This document shows positions 49,101 through 60,200 of a DNA stretch of 64,000 bases, in pieces. The position numbers and the translations under genes are program-made. The number at the start of each line of letters is the position of its first letter. Positions within the stretch are counted from its first letter, which is position 1. The DNA is from Amoebophrya sp. A120 (taxonomy: Eukaryota; Sar; Dinophyceae; Syndiniales; Amoebophryaceae), in the NCBI GenBank assembly GCA_905178155.1, contig CAJINV010000011.1:3009144-3073143 (forward strand), in the 5' to 3' direction. The notes under the pieces are model-generated. The model saw nothing but the letters and a program-made list of their open reading frames with translations, was not told the DNA's origin and did no database searches.

Positions 49101-52100
49101 TCAACTCTGAGGACAGGTCGAAGGTCCCGAAACTGTGGTTGTGGGCGGAGGACTGCTGTTGGCGTAAGAGTTGCTGCTGCTTCAGCAGTTCCTTCTGCTT
49201 TTCCTGTTCCTTTTTCTCGTATCCAACAGAAAAAAGCTGGCAGCGCATCTTTCTCTTTGTAATGCGAAAATAAATACACAAAAAGATCTCTATTGCATAT
49301 CCGAAACAGCATGCTCCGGGCCACCCATGACAAGTTTTTCTGTGTCTTTATTTTTGCATTACAGAAATGCCCTGCCAGTTTTTTTCTGTGTGATATCTCG
49401 TTCTGCTTGGCCATGATACGCTCGATTTGCTCCTGCTTGGTCATTATGAAATGCGAAAGTGTCTGGGTCTGGAAGAGTGCGCGATTTGTCATCCTGCTTT
49501 TCCATGACCCATGAGGTCTGGAATGCAGGGCCTAGCATGACAGATTCTGCGCGCTCTCTCTCATGCCTATCCTGCATGAGAAACTCCCTCCGGACTTGGT
49601 CAAAACTGGACGACTTTTGGTAATCATGCAACACAGATTTTTGCATGCTTCAGATTTAGCATGACAAGTTGCAACCTTCCAGACCCAGACATATTTGCAT
49701 TTCATAGTCACCTGCGGCGGCCGGTTTTTGAAGTAGTCCTGCGGCGCGTTTCTCTTCCCCGGCCGCTTGGTCACGACGTGCCGGGATTTCTTTTTACTCG
49801 GACTCACGCTCAGGGAGTGCATCGAGCTGTTCAGCGAGGAGGCGGAGTCCCGGTGCCGCGAAGTCGCGTCCCCGAGAAGTTGTCCCGGCGCGCCGGCACT
49901 CGTCGTGTGGTTCTGCATCAATCCGCCAGCACCTATCGTGCCGCTCCCCGACGCGGTAAAGCTCGTGTTCATCGGGTTGCTGTTCGAAAGCAGCGTGCTG
50001 TTTGTCGCGTTCATCGTGCCGTCTCCTGCCCCGGTCTGCGAGTCCACGCTGGTGGACCGCTTCTGCCGGCCGTCCCGCCCGCGGCGGCCCTGCCGCGACC
50101 CGCTGGTCTGGTACGACGTCTCAAAGTAGTCCACGGCGCGCTGATGCTCCAGGTTCGAGGTCGCCGTGCTGGTCCCGGCGTCTGTGAAGGAGGTCGTGGT
50201 GTTGGCCGCGCCTGTTGCCGAAAGTTGCTGGGCTGTCAGAGCTACAACTGGACCACCTCCAGCACCGGTGGTCGAACTGGCCGCGGCGAAGGCGCTGTTC
50301 ATCATCCGCCCCCGTGTGCTGATACCCGCCCCGGAGTTGTTGATGGTACCAGCTGCCGCATGATCGGGGGGAAAACCGACGGTGCTGGTGGTAGAGGGCG
50401 GCGTGTACAGGGAATCCGACGACACCGCGGCGTGCGATTGCAAAAACTGCTTGCACGCCTCCAAGTGCGGCACGGTCAGCAGGGGCGCGGGCGCCTCCAG
50501 TGCGTCGCAGTACCACACGCAGAAATCCTTGTTCGCCGCCTCGAAGATTCCCGAGTCCGGGATCCCCAGCATACCGCTCGTCGGGGAGTGCGGCGAAGAT
50601 GAACTCGTGGTCTTCACGGCGTCGGCTTGGTGGTGGTGCGCAGCGGCCGCTGTTGATGTATTTTTCATCTTCGATGGTGCACCTCCACCAGCTGTTGAAT
50701 TGTGATGCTGCGGTCCTCCTGTTGCGTCCTTCCCCGCGGTCGTGCCACTCATCAGGGCGTGCGCCTCAGCCTGCTCCGCCGCGACTACCGCGGACTGCAA
50801 CAAGCCCGTCGCGTTCGTCACGTTCGTGACCAGGTCCCGGTACCCGCCCCGGATCCAGTGCGCCTCCCGCGTAGCGACGCCCGCGAGCTGCTTTCGCTCC
50901 GCCTCGGCAACCACCCGCGTGCGGGGGTAGTGGTAAAAGTCCCGGCAAAACAGCGCGCGCCAAATCACGACGTTCTCCGTCCCGCGCTCCTTGAAGTGGT
51001 TGTGCCACCCGCGTTCCTTCAGCAGACTCTGCTGCAGCGTGCACTCCGGGAGACTGGCGTGGATGCAACTAAGGAGCACCGCGCGGTTGAGGAGACTCCG
51101 AAACGCCCCAATCACCGTGTGTCGTTCCTCCTCGACTTTATTGACGGCCCCGCCGCCGTCGGAGTTTAGCTTCGACTTGTTGCGCTCGGTCGGACTGAGG
51201 GAGGACGACGTGTGGTGCGACCCGCGGTTCGTGGTGGCCCACATGTCCGAGGTGGAATTTGGGTCCTTGAGCGTTCCGCCGGAGGTTGTGTTCGCGAAGC
51301 CGCCGGTCGAGGAGCTACCCGCGGTCCGGACCACCGTGGCGACCGTTTTCGCGTCGTCTTCGGACGTGAGGCCCAGCATCTTCTCGCCCCACCCGTTGTC
51401 CAAGTAGTTCCAGAACACGAGCGCCGGGTGCTTCTCGAGTGTTTGGAGGAGTAAAATCAGACTGTCGTCGCGCAGCAGCATCACCGACCGCATGGAAAGC
51501 GACTTGAGCGAGACGTTGTGCCGCAGCCCGGCGCAGAACGGGTGGATGCAGAGGTCCGACAGACCGGTCTCGTCCAGCACCAGCACCTCCAGCGACTTGG
51601 TGCGGCCCAGGAGCTGCTCGAACACCGACCACCCGCGCGGACTGAGCACGTTGGCCGTCAGGTCCAGCGTGTTCAGGTGCGTGACCATGGAGAGCGCGAG
51701 CACCGGCATCACCACGGGGTAGCCCTCCAGGTGCTCCACCTCCTCCTCCTCGCGGTGCCAGATGTCCGGCGGGTAGCCGTTCCAGTCCTTCCGGACTCGC
51801 AGCACGTCCAGCGCGTGCGAAAACATGCCGAACCCGTCCGGCACGGCACGTACCCGCACGCCGCGGTAGAACTTGCGCTCCTTCTTCAGCTGGTTGCGGG
51901 TGGCAACTAACGCCAGGTCCTGCTTACCCCGGTCCTTGCGCACGGTGTAGTGGTGCACCATGGAAAAGTCCCCGTCCTGCGGCGCGCCCACGTCCCCCCA
52001 CTCGTCCTCGTTCCAACCCAGGTTCGGCCGGATGCCCATGCCCTTGGCCGTCTGCAGGTACCGCCGAAGCTCGCCCCAAAGCTTCGTGCCGCGCGTGCGG

Positions 52101-55100
52101 TTCGGCTCCTCGTGCAAACGGTGCCGCCGGACGCCGGGCACGTTCACGTCGCCCGCGACGACGTCGCGCCTGTCTGCCAGAGTGGAAGCCGAGCGGCTGG
52201 AAGCTGTGTGTTTGTAGGAGACGGAATCAATTTTCTTTATCACATAATTCCGTTCGAAGAAACCATTTGTTCTCGACCATGTTCATGGAGACCTGCATGC
52301 ACTAACAAACTACAACTAGCATGTATGGTGCGCGCGCGCAGTTAACGTTATGCAAGAAAATAAACGCGTAGTACCCGAAGTTCCCTGTCGACTGGGAACC
52401 CGGCTTCCCCCGGTTCCGGATTCCAACAGGTGCTTGGGCACATCCCCCGCCTCGATCTGCGACTTCTTTTTGTACTTGGGGAGCGTGGTGGGTACCACCA
52501 CACCCTTGGTGGGCGACTCGGCCTGCAGCTTCTTGCACTCCGGGGACTTCGCAAAGTCCAACAGCGGCGACTTGCTGTACTCCGCATCCGCCCGCGGGTC
52601 GTTTGCCGCGAGCGGCGACCGCGGCTCCTCCGGAATGCCGCCCAGATGGTGGAGCTTCTTCAGAAAGCGGCCGTCGTCCGGCACGTCAGAAGGGTTGCTG
52701 CCCGCGGGCGGCATGGCGCGCTGCGAGGGGTCCTTCGGGTTGGGTCGGTACTTCGACGTGGCGTTCACCACCTGCACCGTGGCGGTCGGCGCCTGCTGCG
52801 AGGGCGCCTATCCACAGGAAATTATGGTTCATCCCCGTTCACGTACTACAAACGTCGCGGTCTCTGCAAGACAAAACTTGGCTCCGATCCTACTTTAGCA
52901 TCACAAGTGTTACATCACTCCAAAGTGGTGAAATTTGTCATGCATCTCGTACATATACGGGATGAAATTTGTATTGCATAGCGGCCGCGACGCGGTCACC
53001 TCGCTGGGGTCGTTCGCAGTGGTCGCGGCGGACCCGGCCTGGTCACCCGTGTTGGGCCTGTCCGTCCCTGTGCGACTGGAAGGCGACGCGGACACCTGGT
53101 ACCCCCGCGCGCGGTCGAGTAGCTCCGCCTCCTCCTCCTCTTGCTCCACCGTCTCAATCCAGTATCGCCCCAGCTGGTGGTCCTCGTAGCAATTCGCCCC
53201 GAGGCCCTGAAACACCGACTTCTCCCGCCGCGTCGCGTAGTCCGCCACGGCGCTGCGCGCGTGCTGCTGGTGGCGGGGCGAGGAAGCGGCGGCCGACCGC
53301 CGGTCGTCGTGCATGGGGCTGATGGGAACCACGGTGTCACTGTCACCCCGAGGATCGAACCCGTGGTCTTCGTAGGTGGTGGCCATTTTTCCCCGACTGT
53401 TTATCCCGCCACCCCGGCTGTGGCCACGGGACCCCCCGCGCGAGCCCATGATCTCGCGCCGCGTGGACTCCGGATCGGGGCCAGCACTTGGACCATGCGG
53501 TGCAGCTGCAGCTGTTGTTCCCCCGCCCGGGTGCTCCTCCACGCTGAACAGGGGTCCGCTGAGCATGCTGTCCTCGGCCGCGAGGGAGTCCTCCTCCCGC
53601 AAAATGTTCTCCCGCCGCGTGGGGTCGTTGTCCGTGTAAGCCGTCGTCTCGCCGGTCGCAGCCGCCTCCTCGCGCAACTGCTGCGTGAGTGCGTCTGTAC
53701 CGGAACCACCCCGCAGCGTCGGCGGCGGAAAATTCTCCTCGTCGTCGAGGGCTGCAGTTGTAGGTGCACCACCGCCAGCACCGCCCACATACGTGTCCGG
53801 TGTGCGCTCCACGTAGTCGTCGTTATGACCCTCGTCGTCGTAGTAATCCTCCTCCTCGTCGTCGTCGCGGTTATGGTAGTCGTCCTCGTTTAGTGGCCGC
53901 CTTCGCTCGTCCTCCGAATCGTCATATTCGTCCGGGTCCTCGTCGTCGGAGTCCCAGGCCTTGTACCCGGGGATCTCGTCCTCGGAGCCCAGGCCGCACC
54001 CCTTAAGGAACAAGTGTTGCAGGACGCAGTGCCGCCGCCGGGGGTACAGGGCTTTATACAAAAGCTGGATGCTCTGCAGGGACAGGTTCACGTTTTCCAG
54101 GTGCAGCGACGTGAGGGACTCCAGACAGGTGTTCAGCAGCAGTTCGATGCCCTTGTCGGGGATCAGGCAGTTGGTAACGGACAGAAACTGCGCACTCGGC
54201 ATGGTTATGCACCGCAAAAGGAAAAGCATCGCCCTAGTGTGATTCGCATTTACAAATTTGCTCAACATGAAATTTACCATGCAGAATTTGAATTACCTAA
54301 TGGTAATGCAAGACTGGCATATACGATAATTCTTTTGCACTGGATACTGGTCTCCAGCACCTTGCAGATGCTGTGGCAGTGCAGGACGGAGAGCTCCAGG
54401 TTCTTCAGCGTCAGGTTGCGGTACTTCTCGACCTCTGTGAACACTTTTTGCAGGTCCAGCCGGGGCAGTTCGTTTTTGTCGCAGTGCTTCTTGTACTGCG
54501 CCATGGGCCCGCTCAGGTCCGCGTCCGGGTCCAGCAACTTCACATTGGGGTCCTCGAGCAAAATCGTCGCTGCCTCGGCCAGCGCGGTGTGGCTGGTCTG
54601 CAACTTCTTTTCGCTCGACAGCTTCGCCACCGCGTTGGTCCACCTGCGTTTCGCCGGCGAGGTCGCGGCTGTTCCGTCGGTATTGCTGGTCGTGTTTGCA
54701 GCCAGTAGTTCCGGGCTCGACGGAGCAGCGGCGCCTTCTTCTACACTCGTCTCGCCGGGTTGTGTTGCAGCATGTGCTCCTGCTCCCGACGCGGAGGACT
54801 CAGCGGGTAATATTATCGAAGAGGACTGGACCGCATGTTGATCCCCAACAGATGGTCCCGCTGCAGCGCCGGATGTTGAACCCCCTTGAAGATGCTTACT
54901 GCTACTCCCCTCCGCATGAACAAGAGGACTTGGCGGTACCAATTGGTCCTTGCTGGCTCGCTCGCGACTGGGCGGCGGACGCGTGGTGCGCGTAGGGCTG
55001 TTGCGCTGGAAAATTCGCCGTTCCTCTTCCTTTCGATAGCGCGTGTGCACGTTCTTCGGGACCCTGCTTTCGCGCTCCGCGCGCGCGTCCAGCCGGCGGC

Positions 55101-56353
55101 ACAGCATTTGGGCCTCGAAATCCTCGTCCCCGAGAGATGCGAGCAGGTCGCTGCTGGTCGCCTTCTGCTTGGTTGGCGACTGCGCCTTCTTCTTCCCGAG
55201 CAGGATAGCCAGCGTCTCCGTGCCGGCGTCGCGCTCCTGCTCCTTCTTCGCGGACGCTTTTTGCTTGATCAGCATCTGCCGCTCGCGCTGCGCCGCCTCG
55301 ACGCTGGGTCCGTAGTTCGCTTCGAATTCCTCCATCGACGGGACACTGGGACGTGTTGTTTATGGACTTGACTCTTTTTACACCAACGATAACTGCTCCT
55401 AAAACTGCTCCTAAAAATAAATCTCAATTCGGTTACGTTTGGAATTGACCTCCAAGAATTCATCCATATGATACATCTATACCCTTTCCGTAGCCCACCC
55501 GGTTTCACGATGCTGTATTGGTCGAGACGGCGGTCCAAGGCTCGTGCATTCACGTCGCCCTTCTTTTCGCCGTGCAACCGCAGATACCGCCTCTCTTCGT
55601 TGACCCTGTGGAACAAAATGTGAAAATACGGATAACAGATTGCAATATGCGCTTTTTAGATGCAACTTAGACTTGCACAAGCGGAGCGAGTTAAGTCCAA
55701 AGGGCGAAATTCGGATTCATTTTCATTCATGGATTTGCAAAAACATCGTATCATTTTTCCTCGACATCATCACGATCACAACTAGGTCGTCCCCCATAGT
55801 ACCATTCTGGCGTTTTTGTCCCGGTTGCGATTTTCATGTCGGAATGGGCCCGGTTCAGCTTTGTCTCGTCCCCATCGTCTCGCACGCCGCCCGGAAGAAG
55901 TTCGCTCGCGAGTAGCGCGGCGTCCTCCGACAGGATTACAGCCTCGCCAAGCGCGCCCGCCGAGACGCTTGTTCCGATAATTGCTGTTCTACTACTTCCC
56001 GTCAGCAGGACAGGCGTTTTAGGCCGCGATGAAGCTGCACCACCTCCCTGCTGGTGCCCGTGGACCGCACCGCCTCCGACTCCTGCAGACCCGGCCGCGG
56101 ACACAATGCCCGCACCGGCCTCCTGCAGCCGCGCGAAGGTCTTGGAAAACGCGTGCTTTGGAAAGTGGCGCCGCAAGAGCTCGGTCTTTTGCGCGAACCG
56201 GTCAATGGTGCTCGATTCCGATGTGCGGACCACGCCCTCCGCCCGCGCCATGTCCAGCACCGGCCGCTCCTGCTCGGTCGGCGGCTCCCGCGGGCCCGGG
56301 GGCCGCCACGGCCGCGGGCTCGTGGAAGAGTGCGACCCTCCTTTCTGCTCCAT
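46148..56353 (-). CDS. Very large LRR protein with EF-hand-like C-terminal region, 13 exons
   Basis: Exons: 56353-55803, 55605-55483, 55345-54347, 54205-52981, 52808-52375, 52203-49707, 49444-49396, 49219-48705, 48434-48130, 47876-47597, 47329-47276, 47031-46680, 46508-46148. Seven introns are introners and five are GT-AG; all phases agree, giving 2,569 residues. RNI-type LRRs occur at the exon 3/4 junction (LESLTSLHLENVNLSLQSIQ) and in exon 6 (LNTLDLTANVLSPRG, SLEVLVLDETGLSD, VSLKSLSMRSVMLL). Between and after them are acidic, His/Ser-rich and Gln-rich low-complexity linkers (KELLKQQQLLRQQQ). The C-terminal 600 residues are globular, with IFGLFDIDDDMPDFVNY and a conserved-looking MTYPEFCEAIVRIA. 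The latter resembles an EF-hand helix, but without full calcium ligands. Function unknown; a flagellar or cytoskeletal scaffold is conceivable. Confidence 0.8.
47330..47596. mobile_element. Introner A8
   Basis: 267 bp, TIRs TATCAAATGCAAAAATGTCT and inverse TATCAAATGTAAAAATGTCT, flanked by CAGTT and CAATT (one mismatch). It separates exons 10 and 11 of the large LRR gene. Confidence 0.9.
47877..48129. mobile_element. Introner A9
   Basis: 253 bp, TIRs TATCAAATGCAAATATGTCT and inverse TATCAAATGTAAAACTGTCT, flanked by ACTCG on both sides. Excision joins VTSIE to SIFGLFD. Confidence 0.92.
48435..48704. mobile_element. Introner A10
   Basis: 270 bp, flanked by CGCAG on both sides. Both TIRs carry small changes (GTCTGATGTCTGG on the left, CCAGACCCTCCAGACAAC on the right), so this copy is more decayed. 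Excision joins HSVHLC to ASFYDYC. Confidence 0.88.
49220..49395. mobile_element. Introner F1
   Basis: 176 bp, TIRs TATCCAACAGAAAAAAGCTG and inverse TATCACACAGAAAAAAACTG, flanked by TCTCG on both sides. Excision joins MAKQNE to KKEQEKQ in a coiled Gln-rich stretch. Confidence 0.9.
49445..49706. mobile_element. Introner A11
   Basis: 262 bp, TIRs TATGAAATGCGAAAGTGTCT and inverse TATGAAATGCAAATATGTCT, flanked by GTCAT and GTCAC (one mismatch). Excision joins RPPQVT to KQEQIER. Only 49 nt of exon separate it from introner F1. Confidence 0.9.
52809..52980. mobile_element. Introner G1
   Basis: 172 bp, diverged TIRs TATCCACAGGAAATTATGG and inverse TATGCAATACAAATTTCATC, flanked by GCGCC and GCGGC (one mismatch). 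Excision joins TASRP to PSQQAPT in the large LRR gene. Confidence 0.75.
54206..54346. mobile_element. Introner H1
   Basis: 141 bp, the shortest copy. TIRs TATGCACCGCAAAAGGAAAA and inverse TATCCAGTGCAAAAGAATTA are flanked by ATGGT and CTGGT (one mismatch). Excision joins exon 3 (KVLETR) to exon 4 (PSAQFLS) within an LRR. Confidence 0.75.
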
Positions 56354-57289
56354 GGATGTTGAGGAGGTGAGATGTTTCTTAAAAATCAGCTGGTGTAGAA
56401 GTTGCTAAAAGACGATCTTTTTCTTGTTCCGGATGAACACTCGCTGGTCCCCACCTAATATTCGGCTCCGAAGCAACGACGGGCTGAGCTTATCTCCCTC
56501 GTCCACTCAGGAACTGACGACATGCCTGGACGACGAGTTCTTGGCACCACACGCAATCGCACACGACGTGTGCTGTGCGTCGAACAAAGACCGGACGACA
56601 TGGACGAGCGCGGCAAGGGCGAGAGATTCCTCTTTTACTTCATCTTTCTTGGTTGTAATTGCTTTTCTAGCATGTTCATGTATCTAAGCATTCCTAAAGA
56701 AGTACGCGACTCTTCAGTCAGTTTCTCGGATCTGAAGAAGCATTATCGTTGAACCGCATGTTGCTGTAGTAGGTTGACTTTACTTAGCCTCTCTCATTCC
56801 GACATCTTCATCATCTCTCTGCACCACTCAACTAAGTATCTATGTCGCTCGAAGGACTCAAACGCGATCATGCTGAAAGCGATCGGTCTCACTCCTACGA
56901 GAGAAGTCCGCACGGGACTTTCACGACATTACAGAACAAGTGCGCGATTTCTTCATACGTATCTCATATCAATCGCCAAAAAGCCACGTTGGCAACGAAG
57001 GTCGACAGGGGCCTGGCTTTCCATCGTCGAGTGCGCTTGGTCCTTATCTTGTTCATTTTGTACTTCTATCAGAAGCTCGGCATACAATCTGGACAATTCT
57101 GAATTTCCGCTCTGGCTTCAAACATGATAGAAATTTCACCTGCTTCCTGATTGATAGATCATGCAGCGAACAAGAAGTATCTATTTGAATTTGACGACCG
57201 GTATCGGATGTCAAATACAGAAGAATTTCTTCTGAGAAAAGGTTTCTTCATAGTATATTGGCCGTTCGTTTTTTGAAAAAGGTTTTCAA
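56354..57289. other. Intergenic, no feature seen
   Basis: AT-rich spacer between the large LRR gene start and the metallophosphoesterase stop codon; only short frames. Confidence 0.5.
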
Positions 57290-60200
57290 CTAGAACTTGA
57301 ACTTCCTCATTTGACCGTGAGCGCATTTTGCATGCGTAGACTCCCGCCCGCAAGTGACGGACTGCCGTCGGTTATGGGGAGAAAAAGCAAAAGGACCCTT
57401 GCTACCACGAATTTCGCTTGAGGTCAAATACCAAATTTGATGATGAACTACCACCTGGAAGGCTTGCAAAATCTGTTTTGAGAAGTGCTCTAACATGGTC
57501 CACCGACGGCGACGTTCTGGTCGCATGATCAGGAGCAGAAACGCCAACACAAACATGCAAGAACAGGCAAACTCTAATCGTGGTCCTTTGTGTCCTCTTT
57601 TTTTTCTCATACTGGCCCGCGGGGGAATGACGGTGAACACATCCACCAAGTGGGGCTCGCTGACCTTGTTGGACAAATACTTGGAGGGCGCGGCGTCGTT
57701 CCAGGGATCTTCCTTCCTCGTGCGCGCGAGGGCGTCGACCTCCCAGTGCGGGCCGATGCCGTCGCCCGTTTGCTCGATCCCGATGGCCCACCCTTTGAGC
57801 ACGCCGTCGCGGCCGATTCGGCACCGCAGGAAGGACTTGTGGTCGGGGTCGCGGAGGGACACGAAGGCCTCCCCCTGGTGAATCCCGAGGAAGTACATGC
57901 CGAGGAACAGGAAAGATCCCATAATGAAGGCCGCCGTGGGGACGGCCGTGGCGTAGAAGTAGATCGACATGCCCAGGTTGTACAACAGCACCCACTCCCG
58001 CGCGACCGGTTCCGCGGCGCACATGGCGTGCTTGGTGGACACCAGCAGGTTTGGGAGCTCCACCGCCTGCATCAGGTTCAACAGGAGCGGCTGCAGCACC
58101 CCGCCGCTGTAGAAATCCAGCGTCTCCACGATGGCGGGGTGGGCGGAGATGGGCTTGCGGTTCTGCGGGGACAGCTCGAGCAGGGTTTCCAAAAACACGA
58201 CGAAAAACACGATGCAGAAGCTGTGCACCAGCGCGTGCGCCAGCCCCACGGCCCAGCGGACGGAATCATGCTTGCAGACCCCACACTGCTGCCCGTCGGT
58301 GAAGACGATGCCGGTGATGAGCAGAAAAACGTGGGTTGCCAACGCGACCGTGGTGGTCTGCCACATGTGGTGGTAGGCCTCGAGGAGGAGGAGCAGAAAC
58401 TGGTAGGCCGTCGTCAAGTACGAAGTCGTACCGATAAAACTGAGCCGCTCGCTGGTCAAAAAGCAGCAGGGGAACAGCCCGAGGGCCGCGCAGAGGTAGG
58501 CGATGCCGATCACAATGTCCGCCTGGTAGTTGCTCTTGCGCCACTTATATCAACTGCAAATATGTCTGGGTCTGGAAGATTGCCAGGTTTGTCATGCATA
58601 TATGGCATGACCAAGGTTGTCTGTAATGCATGACCTAGCATCACAGAATTTTACAGGGCTTCCTGATGCCTATTCCGCATGACAAATGCCTTCCCCGCGC
58701 AGCACGAACTCGACTCCTCTTGCACTACTTGCTGGTCATGCAATGCAAATTTTTTTAGAATCCAAAGCTAGCATCACAAGTCCCAACTTTCCAGACCCAG
58801 ACATATTTGCAATGCATAACTTGAACGGGATGGTTTTCGCCATTTGCTTCGTGGTTTCCGCACTGGGGTACATGGCCGCGGCGCGGTAGCTATCCTGTGC
58901 AAAAGTATCGTGCTCGTATTGCAGTCATGCATATACAAATCTTTTTTCTTGAGGTAAATCTGCATTACAAATTCAAATTTTCTCTCTCAGGCTGAGAACA
59001 TAATTTGTAATGCATTTATACGAGTACGATACTTTTGCAATTCATAGTAGCCCGCGTAGGGCATCTTGGGCTCGGTCGGGTAGGGCTGGTAGTTCTTGGT
59101 CAGCAGCTCCGGGTCCCCCCAGGGCGTGGGGTGCGTGAACGCACCCCCGCCGCCGGCCACGATCAGCGGGACCGCGTCCGCCTTGCTCTTCAGCGGCTGC
59201 CCCAGCCCGTCGCGCGTGACCATCTTCAGGTCGGGCTCGTACCGCATGTAGTGGTGCAGGTCCCCGGTCCACCGCATGGCCAGCACGTCCTTCATCACGC
59301 CGTGCAGCAACTGCATCAGCCACGGCCCGGTCTTCTCCCGGCTGGAGGCGTCGAAGCTGAAATTCGGGCGGTATCCTATATAAAAACGTCCCCACCCGAT
59401 AGTCAAGAAGATGGGGAATCGGCTAGACAAATCCACAAGTTTTTGCTGTTTCGCATGACAAATTTGGACTCGTAGTGTAGTGCTGTTTGGGCTAGTTCAG
59501 CAGCATCACAAATCTAGTGTATCACGCTGATTTAAGCATGACAAATTCCAGCACACGAACGAAAAATGCTTCTCATGGGGCTCCGCATGAGAAACACTGT
59601 CAGCATGCAAATTTGCATATACAACTATGAGGTGGGGACGTTTTTAAATACGATAGCCGGTGGGTGATCGCGATCACCCGGGAGACGTTCGGAATCAAGT
59701 CGTTCTCCACAAAGGTTTTGAAGTAGAGAAACTGCGTGGAGTCGATGTCGTTGGTCAGGCTGATGTCCAGCCCGAACACGAACCAATTCGGGTGCACCTG
59801 CGTGATGAAGTAGCTGTGGGTCTGCGGCATGTACCAACCCCCAAGCCACGCGCGGTTGCAGATCAGGTCCTGAAACGTGTCCAGGTTGTCGTACCAGTCG
59901 TGGTTCCCCGGCACCAGGAAACACAGCGGCCCCTCGTGCCCCTTCAGTTCTTCCGCCGTCAGCTTGTCGGTGGGCATCTGGATGGGCGACTTCTTCGCGA
60001 TCTTGCCCTGGTGGTCCTTGTTCTTCAGGAATTGGGCGTAGTAACCGCGCCGGGAGGCGATCTGCAGGCCGCCGTTGGACCGCCCGCACTTCCGGGAGTA
60101 CTCGTTCTCCTTCTTCAGCATGCACTCCAAGTGCACGGAGGTGCTGCCGCGCCGTATTATGCTCGCGCGGTTATTTCCGGCGAACCTGGTAGAACTACTA

